From Bog-473 sp963783245 (GTDB taxonomy: Bacteria > Actinomycetota > Acidimicrobiia > Acidimicrobiales > RAAP-2): a stretch of 64,000 nucleotides of DNA. Position 1 is the first letter of the stretch, and the number at the start of each line of letters is the position of its first letter. A model generated the notes under the pieces. The model did no database searches and was not told where the DNA came from. It worked only from the letters and a program-made list of their open reading frames with translations. The position numbers were made by a program, and so were the translations under genes. Where the stretch lies: contig CAWAMS010000002.1 of the NCBI GenBank assembly GCA_963783245.1, forward strand, positions 558,001 to 622,000, read 5' to 3'. Positions 8,603 through 17,539 of the stretch are shown in pieces.

Positions 8603-10321
8603 ATGGCAGCACACACCGAACATGACCTGATCTTCCGCGACGTGACCGTCGTGGACGGCAGTGGGGGACCGAGGGCGCAAGGAGATGTCGCCGTGAGCGG
8701 CGGGAGGATCTCCCAAGTCGGCGGCCGAGTGGCCGGCCATGCCCTCGAGGAGATCAGCGGTCAGGACCTGGTGCTCGCTCCGGGGTTCATCGATCCGCAC
8801 ACCCATCTCGACGCGAATCTCTTCTGGGATCCCGATCTGACCCCGTCCTCGAGTTTCGGGGTGACCACGGTGGTCACCGCCAACTGTGGCTACGCCCTGG
8901 CACCCGTGCTCAGCGAGGAAGCCCGTCAGTACCTGGTCGCCGCCATGAGCACGGTCGAGCAGATTCCCGAGGTGTCCTTCGAGACCGGTGTTCCCTTCGA
9001 CTGGTCCGACCTGCCGTCGTACGCAGCGCGGCTGGATGCGCTCGACGTTCTGCTCAATCACGCGTTCCTGATCGGCCACGTGCCGATTCGCACCGCCGTC
9101 ATGGGGGTGCCCGATGTCTCGACGCGTCAGGCGACAGCCGACGAGATCCGACAGATGGGTCACCTGCTGCGTCAGGGCGTCGACCTCGGTGCCCTCGGGT
9201 TCTCCACCGATCAGGTCATCGGCAATCCCGGCCCCGGAGGCACGGCCCTGCCCGGGCAGGTCTGCGGGGATGACGAGCTGCTCGCACTGGCTGCCGTGCT
9301 CGGCGAAGGCCCGGGGCCCGGACTGTTCACCATGGCCAATGCCGCCCTCCTGCAAGGCCAGAAAGAACGGATCGACGACTTGGGATGGCATCAACGCCTT
9401 GCCGCGGCATCGGGTCGCCCGGTGGTCGTCGGCCCCATATTCGATTCCACGGACGACCCCGGTGGCGCCGCAGAAATAATGGACCTGGCCTTGGCGGGTC
9501 AGCGAGATGGATTGGTCGTGATACCCCAGATCTCCACCCGCCCCTTTGAGCTGTGGACACGCCTGGACAGTCCCGGAACATTGGTGCGATCACTGCCGAC
9601 GCTGATGGCCGCGGTCGAGCGCGGGGGCGCCGACGCCGTGCGCGTACTGGCCGCTGATCCCGAAGCCCGCGCCCAGCTGCGTCGTGAAGGGGCGGTCATG
9701 CCGCCGAACCCGGTCTTCAACGGGCGCTGGGACCATGTGCGAGTGCGCTATTCGCATCAAGCAGACGTGGAGGGCAAGGACTTCGACACCCTGCGTGCCG
9801 AACGGAACTGCGATCCGGTCGACCTGCTGATCGACCTCGCTCTCGCGGACAATTTCGAGACCCAGGTCGCCACCGTCATGCGGAACGGCGACGACGACCA
9901 GGTCGCACGCCTCGTCGCGCACCCGGCAGCCATGATCGGCGCCTCCGACGCTGGTGCACACGTACTGGCCAACACTGACAGCTGTTACGCCGTCTGGACC
10001 CTGCAGCACTGGGTGCGTGAACGGCGGGTGCTCTCTCTCGAGCGCGCCATCGCCATGCTCACGGGTGAGCAAGCCCGGCTCTTCGGCTTTGCCGATCGGG
10101 GGCTGCTCCGTCCCGGATTCGCCGCCGACCTCGTGCTCTTCGACCCTGACCGCGTCGGGACGACCGGGGTGCGTTTCGTCGACGACCAACCCGCCGGCGG
10201 CCGTCGACTCGTCACCGAAGCCCAGGGAATCGAATTGAGCGTCGTCAACGGCCAGGTGGCAACGCGCGGGGGCGTCTCGACGGGGGCCCGGTCGGGCCAG
10301 CGACTCCGCCCCTCGAACTAA
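8603..10321 (+). CDS. N-acyl-D-amino-acid deacylase-family amidohydrolase
   Basis: 572 residues, typical amidohydrolase-3/D-aminoacylase length. The N-terminal beta-sandwich (LIFRDVTVVDGSGGPRAQGD) leads to the metal motif PGFIDPHTHLD (His66, His68). The VTANCGYALAP element follows, with the Cys that bridges metal in D-aminoacylases, and a C-terminal SDAGAHV Asp completes the site. It should hydrolyse an amide or cyclic amide of an unknown compound in the cytosol. A strong GGAGG site precedes the ATG. It follows the CmcJ-like gene on the same strand and is a distant paralogue of the amidohydrolase at 26340. Confidence 0.88.
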   Translation: MAAHTEHDLIFRDVTVVDGSGGPRAQGDVAVSGGRISQVGGRVAGHALEEISGQDLVLAPGFIDPHTHLDANLFWDPDLTPSSSFGVTTVVTANCGYALAPVLSEEARQYLVAAMSTVEQIPEVSFETGVPFDWSDLPSYAARLDALDVLLNHAFLIGHVPIRTAVMGVPDVSTRQATADEIRQMGHLLRQGVDLGALGFSTDQVIGNPGPGGTALPGQVCGDDELLALAAVLGEGPGPGLFTMANAALLQGQKERIDDLGWHQRLAAASGRPVVVGPIFDSTDDPGGAAEIMDLALAGQRDGLVVIPQISTRPFELWTRLDSPGTLVRSLPTLMAAVERGGADAVRVLAADPEARAQLRREGAVMPPNPVFNGRWDHVRVRYSHQADVEGKDFDTLRAERNCDPVDLLIDLALADNFETQVATVMRNGDDDQVARLVAHPAAMIGASDAGAHVLANTDSCYAVWTLQHWVRERRVLSLERAIAMLTGEQARLFGFADRGLLRPGFAADLVLFDPDRVGTTGVRFVDDQPAGGRRLVTEAQGIELSVVNGQVATRGGVSTGARSGQRLRPSN

Positions 10322-10337
10322 CCTCGTCCCATCCTGC

Positions 10338-11702
10338 TCAGGTAATGGTTTGGGGCCGACCCACGACGTGTGTTCGCAGGCCCGTCGGTGCGGGCCAGAT
10401 GAAAACTCCGTTCACCGTCGTTCCGACACTGCTCGGAAACGCGGCCGGCAGTTTCTTCGACGCCTGGCCGTTCGACGTGCAGGGGAAGTAGAGGGGCTCA
10501 CTGCTTCGCTCCGTAGAGCCTTTGGGTGCGTTGACCTTGTACATCGGCATTGTTTCGCACCAGAGGGTCTGTCCTTCGGAGAGTGGTGTCGTGACGCCCG
10601 TGGTCGTGTTCAGGAGCGCCATTTTGTCGTTCATCAGACGAACAGCGACCTCAGTGCCGTTGAGGAAGCTGATTCCGTTGCCGAAGCTCAGAGCAGTGAC
10701 ATCGCTTACGGGAAGTGTCCACGTGATCGCTCCCGATACGGGGTTGAACCCGGCCAACTTCAACGTCACGTGACGCATCGATGGATACTGGTCTTCCCGC
10801 GCCGGCTGGTGGATCACTCCGCTGTATTGGCAGGTGACCTGCGTGGTGAGGAAGTCGAGTGGGCCCTCGCAGAGATATGTGCCGGGAATGCTCCACGCAA
10901 GCGAACCTGTCGCGGTGTCAAACGCCTCTGTCTTGCTCGCACCCAGATCGATGGAGTTTCCAGTCTGTTGCGGGCTCACGGTGCCGACATTGAGCGTCCC
11001 GACGGGATTGATCTCCCATCCATAGTCAGGGTCGTACCCGGGCCCGTACAGCGAAGAGACGCTCTTGGACCATGCGATGGAACCGCTGGGGGACAGTTGC
11101 TGGAAAGTGGGCGAGGACGCATCGGACTGATAGAGATCCGTTGCCAGTGCTCTCTCGGGTCCGTTGTCCACCTTCAGCGGTTGGCCGTTGGTCGGGTTGA
11201 TCAAGACGAGGGCCGTCGCGTTACCCGTGGTATATGCGTTTATGCAGAAGGCTTGCGTACTCCCGCATGCTGACGGGTTGTCCGACACGTCGAAAGAGCC
11301 GGGGAGTTTCCACAGGACAGAACCGGTTGTGCCGCTTATACCGGAGATGGTGACGATGGGATTTCCCGCCTTGCCCGCAGGAGCGATATCAAGGACGGTG
11401 TTGCCGATCGCCACCGGCGTCAGCGCAACGCCAGGCGTCACATCCGACGCAGAATAGGGGCGTTGCCAGACCACTGTGTGACTGACGGGGTCGATGGCAC
11501 TGATGAGAAGATCGTGGGCGCTGTTGACATTGATCACCACGGCCAGGGAGCCCACGGCGATCGGGCCCCCGACGACATCGAGAGAACCTTCCGAGGACGC
11601 GGCTGCCCCCACTGGTTGGCTGCCGGTCCCAACGCCCAACGACAGGGACGCGAAAATGACCGTTGCGCAGAGAGCCAAAAGTCCAGTGCGTAGATTCCAC
11701 AT
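10338..11702 (-). CDS. secreted PQQ-like beta-propeller protein
   Basis: 454 residues beginning with a signal peptide (LLALCATVIFASLSLGVG, likely cut near VGAAAS). The mature part has repeated blades of the DPVSHTVVWQRPY, SGTTGSVLWKLPG, DTATGSLAWSIPG and NPVSGAITWTLPV type: the 'dictionary entry, then tryptophan strand' pattern of PQQ/BamB-like propellers. Conserved PQQ-binding and metal residues are not evident, so a dehydrogenase role is unlikely; binding or scaffold function at the cell surface is an inference. It is convergent with the amidohydrolase, whose stop lies 16 nt away. No partner gene is obvious. Confidence 0.75.
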   Translation of the reverse strand: MWNLRTGLLALCATVIFASLSLGVGTGSQPVGAAASSEGSLDVVGGPIAVGSLAVVINVNSAHDLLISAIDPVSHTVVWQRPYSASDVTPGVALTPVAIGNTVLDIAPAGKAGNPIVTISGISGTTGSVLWKLPGSFDVSDNPSACGSTQAFCINAYTTGNATALVLINPTNGQPLKVDNGPERALATDLYQSDASSPTFQQLSPSGSIAWSKSVSSLYGPGYDPDYGWEINPVGTLNVGTVSPQQTGNSIDLGASKTEAFDTATGSLAWSIPGTYLCEGPLDFLTTQVTCQYSGVIHQPAREDQYPSMRHVTLKLAGFNPVSGAITWTLPVSDVTALSFGNGISFLNGTEVAVRLMNDKMALLNTTTGVTTPLSEGQTLWCETMPMYKVNAPKGSTERSSEPLYFPCTSNGQASKKLPAAFPSSVGTTVNGVFIWPAPTGLRTHVVGRPQTIT

Positions 11703-11879
11703 TCGTATCGTGCTCCTGACGGGCTAGCCCCGAGGGCTGCGAGGCAGTCATCGCTACGCTAGGAATCGCAAACCAATTCGGTCCCAACCGCTTCCCAATA
11801 TTGGAGTGCACCGACCGACGCCGTGTCCTCGAAGGCAGGTCAACCAGACGGGAGATGCCTTGCGGCGCGTCGAGTGCTG

Positions 11880-12179
11880 TCAGGACGGCTGTGCCGACGA
11901 CCGGGCGTGGACCGTGTCGCGGATGAGCATGAACCGCATCGACCAGAACCCGGGTCGTGGCTCGGGAAGCTCGCGACGGGACCAGAGGAACCCCGTCAAC
12001 GTCACGGCGGCGGAAGCGAGCCAGATGATCATCCCGATGGCCAAGACCCACGGCGTGGATCCCAACGACACCATGATGATGCCCACCAGGGCGACCGATA
12101 ACCCGACGTACCCGACTCGGAGCGCCCAGACGGCCATCCTCCAGTGTTGGTTGGAGAGCAACTCGGGCGGTTTGTCCAT
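11880..12179 (-). CDS. small two-helix membrane protein
   Basis: About 99 residues from ATG 12179 (MDKPPELLSNQHWRMAVW). Two hydrophobic segments, VGYVGLSVALVGIIMVSLG and VLAIGMIIWLASAAVTLTGFLW, are separated by a short loop. The C-terminus is basic and would be cytoplasmic. I recognise no family. The codon pattern and clean hydrophobic profile support it as a real gene. Function unknown. Confidence 0.6.
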   Translation of the reverse strand: MDKPPELLSNQHWRMAVWALRVGYVGLSVALVGIIMVSLGSTPWVLAIGMIIWLASAAVTLTGFLWSRRELPEPRPGFWSMRFMLIRDTVHARSSAQPS

Positions 12180-12387
12180 GTCAGGGATTGTCCCACCGTT
12201 GCGCGACCACGGCCACACCCTTCCTGAAATGGCAGCGAGCCGGTATCAACTGCCGCTCTGCAGTTGGGCCGATCGGGCCTCGTTTGGATGGTGGCCCTAC
12301 GGCTCCACCGTGAACCTTCATCCCTGATTTCGAGGAAGCGCCTCGGCGACCATTGCAATGGACCCTGTCCTCTGCGATTGTGTGCCC

Positions 12388-12612
12388 ATGTCCCAGTCTC
12401 TCGAGGACGACCCGGCAGGAATCGCCACGTTCAATTTGGGACCGATGGACGGGCAAGAGCAGCCCGTTGACAGGGACACCGACGAACTGTGCATTGTCAT
12501 GACCGATGGTCAGCAGCATCGTTACCTGCGCACGAACGAAGTACGACGCCTGCCTGACGGGAGGTCAGCTGTGGCCTTTGAGTGGCAAGGTCGTTACTAC
12601 GGACCGAAGTGA
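12388..12612 (+). CDS. small hypothetical protein
   Basis: 74 residues from ATG 12388 (MSQSLEDDPAG). It is acidic at the N-terminus and ends QGRYYGPK. The middle (ELCIVMTDGQQHRYLRTNEVRRLPDGRSAVAFEW) alternates like a small beta sheet. Thirty nucleotides upstream an in-frame ATG exists but the added residues look random. I do not recognise a family, and function is unknown. It is convergent with the MerR gene. Confidence 0.5.
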   Translation: MSQSLEDDPAGIATFNLGPMDGQEQPVDRDTDELCIVMTDGQQHRYLRTNEVRRLPDGRSAVAFEWQGRYYGPK

Positions 12613-12713
12613 CGATTCTGAGACGCGCGCACCTCGTGACGCAGGAGAACCGTGGCTAGGCGCGGCAGGCGAGAGCGTAGGCGGCCTCGTTTCGAACTTT
12701 CCTGTTCGGGTCT

Positions 12714-13538
12714 TCAGCCGTCGTCGTCGGAGCGGAAGACCGGCCAGCAGATCTCGGTGACCCATTGGGCCGGGTCGGCAACATCGGCCGCATCAACCAA
12801 GTAGTACTCGCGGACAGGGCCGTCAATGCTGATCTCGTGGGTGGTCACGTAGAAACCGAGCTGGCCGTAGGAGATGTCAATGTCCTCATGCGAACCCCGA
12901 TGGGTGAGGACGGCCAGTTCGGCTTCTGGAACAACCAGTGGAAGGGCACGTCCGACCGGACGGGCCTCACCTTCGGTGGGAATGAACACGGTGGCCTGTC
13001 CGCGACCGTGTTGGAAGAGTTCGCTGGCGAAAAGTCCGCCGCTCGGACCGCTCACGTCAACTGCCTGGGCCCGCACGACGCCTCGCAACTCACCGAGCGC
13101 TCCCTGCCACCAGGCGGGCAGGTCGTCTCGATCGATGATCTCGCCCACCCCGAGGGCAACCATTGCTCCGGTGGTGCGGTGCTCCACGGTGACATCAGAC
13201 CTTGGTGCATCGAGGATGCCCCTCAGGGCGCTGACCGCCGTGTGGATCTTGTCCAGCTCGGTCTCCAACCGATCAAGGTGGGCGGCAATGACGGCGTTCC
13301 GGGTCGACTGGTCGTTGGCCGTGAGCACCACTTTGACCTCTGCGACAGGCATCTCCAAGTCCCTCAGCCGGCGGATTACCTGGGCTTGGGGGATTTGTCC
13401 GGGCGTGTAATACCGATAGCCAGTCTCCGGGTTCACTTCGGCCGGCTCCAAGAGTCCGACCTGGTGGTAGTGCCGCAGCGTCTTGACGCTGAGGTGCGTC
13501 ATCCGGGAGAACTCACCCACCGTCAGCTCCGCTGCCAC
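12714..13538 (-). CDS. MerR-family regulator with GyrI-like effector domain
   Basis: 274 residues with BmrR/TipAL architecture. Residues 1-75 are a MerR winged helix (LTVGEFSRMTHLSVKTLRHYH, GLLEPAEVNPETGYRYY). A dimerisation coiled coil follows (AHLDRLETELDKIHTAVSAL), then a C-terminal GyrI-like ligand-binding fold ending REYYLVDAADVADPAQWVTEI. Such regulators bind between -35 and -10 and twist long-spacer promoters when a drug-like ligand binds. GTG 13538 gives the normal MerR N-terminus. It is divergent from the SnoaL-like gene at 13684, its likely target, and should also control itself. Confidence 0.88.
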   Translation of the reverse strand: MAAELTVGEFSRMTHLSVKTLRHYHQVGLLEPAEVNPETGYRYYTPGQIPQAQVIRRLRDLEMPVAEVKVVLTANDQSTRNAVIAAHLDRLETELDKIHTAVSALRGILDAPRSDVTVEHRTTGAMVALGVGEIIDRDDLPAWWQGALGELRGVVRAQAVDVSGPSGGLFASELFQHGRGQATVFIPTEGEARPVGRALPLVVPEAELAVLTHRGSHEDIDISYGQLGFYVTTHEISIDGPVREYYLVDAADVADPAQWVTEICWPVFRSDDDG

Positions 13539-13544
13539 GTCACA

Positions 13545-13595
13545 AGTCTGAGTCCTCCCCTTGCGGGACAGTCAAGTTGGAAGCGGGGGCTTGAC
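13545..13595. promoter_or_regulatory. MerR-type divergent promoter/operator region
   Basis: On the minus strand TTGACT (13575-13570), a 19-nt spacer and CAGACT (13550-13545) form a long-spacer promoter ending six nucleotides before the MerR GTG, which would make that mRNA nearly leaderless. An inverted pair GTCAAG (13571-13576) and CTTGAC (13590-13595) lies between the two genes and overlaps TTGACC, a possible -35 for the plus-strand gene. The 19-nt spacing is typical of MerR targets; the assignment is an inference. Confidence 0.45.
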
Positions 13596-13683
13596 CCTCC
13601 GGCAACTGGATCACTCAGTGTGGGTACGGTCGTCACGACGACCGAACCAAGCCACTGATTCACCCGACTGAAAGGAGCACACC

Positions 13684-14055
13684 ATGAGTGAACAGGAAGT
13701 TTCCACCCTTGCAGGTGTCATCTCCGACCATCTCACGGCCGTCAACGACTTTGACGAGGACGCCATTGTCGCCACCTTCTGGCCCGACGCCCTCGTCAAC
13801 GACGCACGCCGGGAATTCTGGGGCGCCGATGCCATTCGTCGTTGGGTGGCCAAGGAGATGGTCGGCGACCACGTGTCCATCGAGGTCATCGAAGCCATCG
13901 AGCACCACGGTCAGATCATTGTCCGTGGGCGCTACGACGGGGACTTCGACAAGACGAACCTCCCCGGCGAGTTGATCATGACGAACTACTTCACGGTCCG
14001 AGACGGCAAGATCGACAGTCTGTTCGTCATTCGCAACGTTCCAGCTGATTACTGA
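13684..14055 (+). CDS. SnoaL-like / NTF2-fold protein
   Basis: 123 residues with the cone-shaped NTF2 layout. An N-terminal helix (LAGVISDHLTAVNDFDEDAIVA) leads to TFWPDALVNDARREFWGADAIRRW, then beta strands ending TNYFTVRDGKIDSLFVIRNV. The FWPDA and DGKID positions are standard for SnoaL-like domains, which act as small cyclases, isomerases, hydrolases or ligand binders. AAAGGAG lies 7 nt before ATG 13684. Its position opposite the MerR/GyrI regulator suggests it is induced by the same ligand. Confidence 0.8.
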   Translation: MSEQEVSTLAGVISDHLTAVNDFDEDAIVATFWPDALVNDARREFWGADAIRRWVAKEMVGDHVSIEVIEAIEHHGQIIVRGRYDGDFDKTNLPGELIMTNYFTVRDGKIDSLFVIRNVPADY

Positions 14056-14111
14056 CCCGAACGTCTGCCACCGGTGGCTACCCTGTGCAGAACCGTACTG
14101 ACCTGAGGGGA

Positions 14112-15005
14112 ATGTCTCAGATGATCGATATCGGCGATCTGCCCAGCATGCTGCGGTTGCATGAGGTAGGCGATCACGTCTACGAAGGGCAGCCCGAACA
14201 CACCGGAGACCTCCGTAACGTTGTCTTCGGTGGCCAGATCTTGGCCCAGATGATCATGTCGTCGTATGTCGATCGAAACGATGGTCGCGAGGACCTCAAG
14301 GAGGTGAAGTCGATCCACGCGATATTTGCCCGGGCCGGCGACTACTCCCTGCCCATCCAGTACAGGGTCGAGCGGATGCACGACGGCCGCACTCTCGGCT
14401 CGGACACCGTCACGTACTCGCAAAACGACAAGATCATGTCACGTGGTCTCATCTTGTGGAGCACCGACGAGCCGGATCTGATCCGCCACCTGGAGGCTGT
14501 CGTGATGCCTGACGTGCCTGGCCCCGACGAGGTCCCTCACAGCCCCAAGGGTCTGGTGTTCCCCGGTGCCGAAGCGCGCATCGTCGACGAAATCGACGTG
14601 TGGAGCGCGGAACAGCCGGTCGGACCGGCCCTGCAGAACATCTGGACCCGGTTCACCGACAGCTATTCACCGGTGGTCAATCAGGCCATCCTCTCATGGG
14701 CGACGGACGGTTGGCTCATCGGAACCGCAATGTTGCCCCATGCGGAGGTACATCAGCATCAGGCGCACCGGACGATCTCGACGGGCGTCGTGTCGCACAC
14801 GTTGAACTTCCATGAGCGTTTCGACGCCGACGAGTGGCTCCTTTTGGCCAACGAGTCGATCTGGGCCGGTCGCGGCCGCACCCACGGCCGCTGCAATGTC
14901 TGGGCACAGGGCGGCCGCCTGGTGGCCACCTACACCCAGGACAACCTCTTACGCTCCTTTGTTGATCACCAGGACCACGCCGCCGACTACAACCGGATCA
15001 TGTAG
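14112..15005 (+). CDS. acyl-CoA thioesterase II (TesB family)
   Basis: 297 residues forming a double hotdog. The first hotdog carries NVVFGGQILAQMIMSS, KSIHAIFARAGD and the VERMHDGRTLGSDTV strand. The second has the SWATDGWLIGTAML helix, HTLNFHERFDADEWLLL and GRGRTHGRCNVWAQGGRLVATYTQ. In TesB the catalytic Asp, Thr/Ser and Gln lie in the second hotdog; the ATDG Asp and the TYTQ Gln fit. It cleaves acyl-CoA to fatty acid and CoA. ATG 14112 follows GAGGGG; a GTG at 14085 is less likely. It starts 56 nt after the SnoaL-like gene and may share its transcript. Confidence 0.88.
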   Translation: MSQMIDIGDLPSMLRLHEVGDHVYEGQPEHTGDLRNVVFGGQILAQMIMSSYVDRNDGREDLKEVKSIHAIFARAGDYSLPIQYRVERMHDGRTLGSDTVTYSQNDKIMSRGLILWSTDEPDLIRHLEAVVMPDVPGPDEVPHSPKGLVFPGAEARIVDEIDVWSAEQPVGPALQNIWTRFTDSYSPVVNQAILSWATDGWLIGTAMLPHAEVHQHQAHRTISTGVVSHTLNFHERFDADEWLLLANESIWAGRGRTHGRCNVWAQGGRLVATYTQDNLLRSFVDHQDHAADYNRIM

Positions 15006-15089
15006 CTCCCGGGACTTCCCCCGGTGTGCCGCAGGGTGTCACACCCCGGTCCAGTATTTGCCCACAGAAGCCTATCCAACGGATGTGCG

Positions 15090-15851
15090 TCAGTCGGGGT
15101 CCTCGAGCTCATCCGATAGTCCAGCCCCGATACGAGGCCACTGCGCGGTGGGACGCCCCCCCGGCCACGTGGAAAGTCTCGGCCAGTCAGGCGGTCCGCC
15201 GTCGGTTCGCGTGAGGTGACCCTGCTGTGGCCAACCGGGTGGCGAATCCTCCCATGCTTCTTGGCGTCCATAGACGGTGAGGTCCATGAGCGCATAGCTG
15301 TAGTCCATGGCCTCTGCGCCTCGCCGCGTCGTCCAGTAGGTCTCGAAGACGCGTTCATCGTCTCGAAGATACGTCACGAGATGGAACAAGCCGATCTCGC
15401 GCCCAACGAGGAGTATGCCAAGCGAGTCCTGGGCCGAATACCAGGGAACGTTCCATCCCATGAAGTCCCGATAGCGGTTGCTCTGGTCGTAAGGCCCCTG
15501 ACAGAGGACTGCGTAGGTGATGCCACGGGAGTGGAGGTAGGACAGTTCGCCGATGTGGCTGGTGACCCAAGTGCAACCTTCGCATTGCTCCGCTGCTGGT
15601 CGGTCGGGATGCCACATGAAGTAGTAAGCGATCAACATTCGGCGATCCTCGAATGCGTCGAGCAGCCGGATCTTTCCGTTGGGGCCCATCAGGGGCGTGG
15701 TGCCGTCGACTTGCACCATAGGCAACCGACGGCGTGCCGCGGCGATGGCGTCGCCCTCGTATGTGTGCGCCTTCTCTCGGGTCCTCAGTGCATCCAGATC
15801 AGCGTTGAACGTGGCCCTGTCCACCACGGGGGGAATTCCGGGAATCTCCAT
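15090..15851 (-). CDS. DUF899 thioredoxin-like family protein
   Basis: 253 residues from ATG 15851 (MEIPGIPPVVDRATF). The DUF899 markers are all present: an N-terminal RTREKAHTYEGDAIAAARRRLPMV, then LLDAFEDRRMLIAYYFMW, CEGCTWVTSHIGEL, an RGITYAVLCQGP strand, and DYSYALMDLTVYGRQE near the end. These proteins have a thioredoxin fold with a Cys-rich motif of unknown chemistry. The last 40 residues are Pro/Gly-rich and not conserved. Upstream in-frame ATGs exist, but family members start near the one chosen. It is convergent with the thioesterase. Confidence 0.78.
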   Translation of the reverse strand: MEIPGIPPVVDRATFNADLDALRTREKAHTYEGDAIAAARRRLPMVQVDGTTPLMGPNGKIRLLDAFEDRRMLIAYYFMWHPDRPAAEQCEGCTWVTSHIGELSYLHSRGITYAVLCQGPYDQSNRYRDFMGWNVPWYSAQDSLGILLVGREIGLFHLVTYLRDDERVFETYWTTRRGAEAMDYSYALMDLTVYGRQEAWEDSPPGWPQQGHLTRTDGGPPDWPRLSTWPGGRPTAQWPRIGAGLSDELEDPD

Positions 15852-15974
15852 GAGCATCACTGTATTTCCGGAAACTCGGCGGCAGCCGCTCCAAGCCGTA
15901 TTCCAAGGAGGCATCAAGAAGTAGGGAGGGACCCCGGTTCACGTCCCGATGCCCGGACCGGCAAAAAAAGGACA

Positions 15975-16622
15975 CTAGCGCCCATCGGATTCGAGGATGA
16001 TCTTGATGGCTTGGGGGACCGTCTGGACTACAGCATCCGGAGCGGGATCCGGTGATGCCCACGTACGGCCCCTCGTGATCCAGATGGTGCGCAACCCCAC
16101 TCCTCGCCCTCCGGCAATGTCGGCGCTCGCGGAATCTCCAGTCATCCAGCCCTCGAGGGGACTCTCGCAGAGATCTGCCGCCAACTTGAAGATCGCTGGA
16201 TCCGGCTTCGCAACGCCGACCATTTCGGAAACGCAGACCGCGTCGACCTCTTCCCTGAGATTGGTTGCTGCAAGCTTCGCCAACTGTCCTGGCCCTCCGT
16301 TCGTGACGACCCCGACCCGCCATCCTCGGCCACGAAGCTGCCGAAGTCCCCCTATGGTGTCCACGTCCGCTGTGTAGCAGGCCGGGTAGTCCATGTCGTA
16401 GCGGGCGATGAGGTCTTCGACATCTTCTGAGATCTCGAACTGCGCTCGGACCTGTTCGAAGAAGACCTTCTTCGGCGTCATACCGTCCCCATCAGCGGAC
16501 TCAATAAATGGCCACGCTTCTTCTGGAAGCCTGTGTTCCCGGATGAAGGCTTCGCCCCAGCGAGCGAAGGCAGCCTCACGATCGAGGAGCGTATTGTCCA
16601 GATCAAAGAGAGCGAGACTCAC
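15975..16622 (-). CDS. HAD-IA family phosphatase
   Basis: 215 residues with all HAD motifs: I, ALFDLDNTLLDRE (both Asp); II, VGVVTNGGP; III, the Lys of GVAKPDPAIF; IV, WMTGDSASADIAGG. The helical cap between motifs I and II (residues 20-95) places it in subfamily IA, with phosphoglycolate-phosphatase-like and dehalogenase-like enzymes. The missing dehalogenase Arg context favours a phosphatase on a small phosphate ester. Substrate unknown. It stands alone, 123 nt downstream of the DUF899 start on the same strand. Confidence 0.87.
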   Translation of the reverse strand: MSLALFDLDNTLLDREAAFARWGEAFIREHRLPEEAWPFIESADGDGMTPKKVFFEQVRAQFEISEDVEDLIARYDMDYPACYTADVDTIGGLRQLRGRGWRVGVVTNGGPGQLAKLAATNLREEVDAVCVSEMVGVAKPDPAIFKLAADLCESPLEGWMTGDSASADIAGGRGVGLRTIWITRGRTWASPDPAPDAVVQTVPQAIKIILESDGR

Positions 16623-16863
16623 GAATCAAGTATCGCGTGGACTCTCGATCTCGTACTCGGTCTCGAATGCGACCGCGGCCCGAGAGTGTCGGTCGGTCAC
16701 GCGACGATGGCATCCGAACGTTGATCCGGGAACCCGTTGAATCGGCGTTCAGTCGAGTTAGCCGGCCAAACCGAGGGACACGCAGCGCGCACAGGGCTCT
16801 CGGAACTGATTGAGCAATAGAGGCCCATGAGAATGATCCGTATGCACGGTATGGTCAATCGGC

Positions 16864-17409
16864 ATGGACCCACTGCACGCCCACCAGCGGGCGCAGGACA
16901 CCTTCGCCAACGTCCTTGTCAACGTGACATCCGATCAGCTGTCGTCACCGACGCCATGTTCTGAGTGGGACGTGAAGGCTCTCATCGACCATGTCATAGC
17001 TGGTAACCAACGGGTCGTCGAGCGTGCTCGTGGCCAAGTGGCGCCACTCCCCGAAGACCTCGTCGCCGCCCATCGTGCCTCCGCCAAGGCCGCGCAGGAG
17101 ACCTTCACCGCACCCGAGGGCCTTACGCGGACCTACCAGTTGCCCATCGGAGAAGTTCCAGGCACAGTATTCATCGAGTTGCGGACAAGTGACCTTCTCG
17201 TCCACGCGTGGGACCTCTCCGTTGCGACCGGACAGCCGACAGACCTCGACCCGGACCTGGCGGAATACGTACTCGCGTTCTCGAGGCAGATGATGAGCCG
17301 CCCTAGACTCCGCGGTGATGGTCGTCCATTCGGTGAGGAGCAGCCCTCCGGCGACGAGCGCACGGGGGCGGACCGGGTGGCGGCCTTCCTGGGTCGCAAG
17401 CTGAGCTGA
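16864..17409 (+). CDS. TIGR03086-type mycothiol/DinB-like protein
   Basis: 181 residues matching the TIGR03086 family: SDQLSSPTPCSEWDVKALIDHVIAGNQ contains the conserved TPCxxWxVxxLxxHV element with its metal-type His. Near residue 115, ELRTSDLLVHAWDLSVATGQ supplies the second conserved His-Asp pair, and GADRVAAFLGRKL closes the protein as is usual. Members are DinB/MDMPI-fold, probably metal-dependent thiol (mycothiol) transferases. No adjacent partner. Both neighbours run in other directions. Confidence 0.83.
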   Translation: MDPLHAHQRAQDTFANVLVNVTSDQLSSPTPCSEWDVKALIDHVIAGNQRVVERARGQVAPLPEDLVAAHRASAKAAQETFTAPEGLTRTYQLPIGEVPGTVFIELRTSDLLVHAWDLSVATGQPTDLDPDLAEYVLAFSRQMMSRPRLRGDGRPFGEEQPSGDERTGADRVAAFLGRKLS

Positions 17410-17539
17410 AGGAGAGATCGATAGGCACCCCATCCCGGCGTGAATGGTTCAGCTCCAGGATCGGGCGTTCAGGTTTCGGAATATTCTTGACGTAGTCGCC
17501 GTTCCCAACGACCAAGTCGGCATTGATGGCCATTGGGAT

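Noticed and set aside
8168..9394. 408-residue minus-strand frame
   Set aside because: Opposite the oxidoreductase and amidohydrolase, with His/Gly-rich low-complexity composition and no family.
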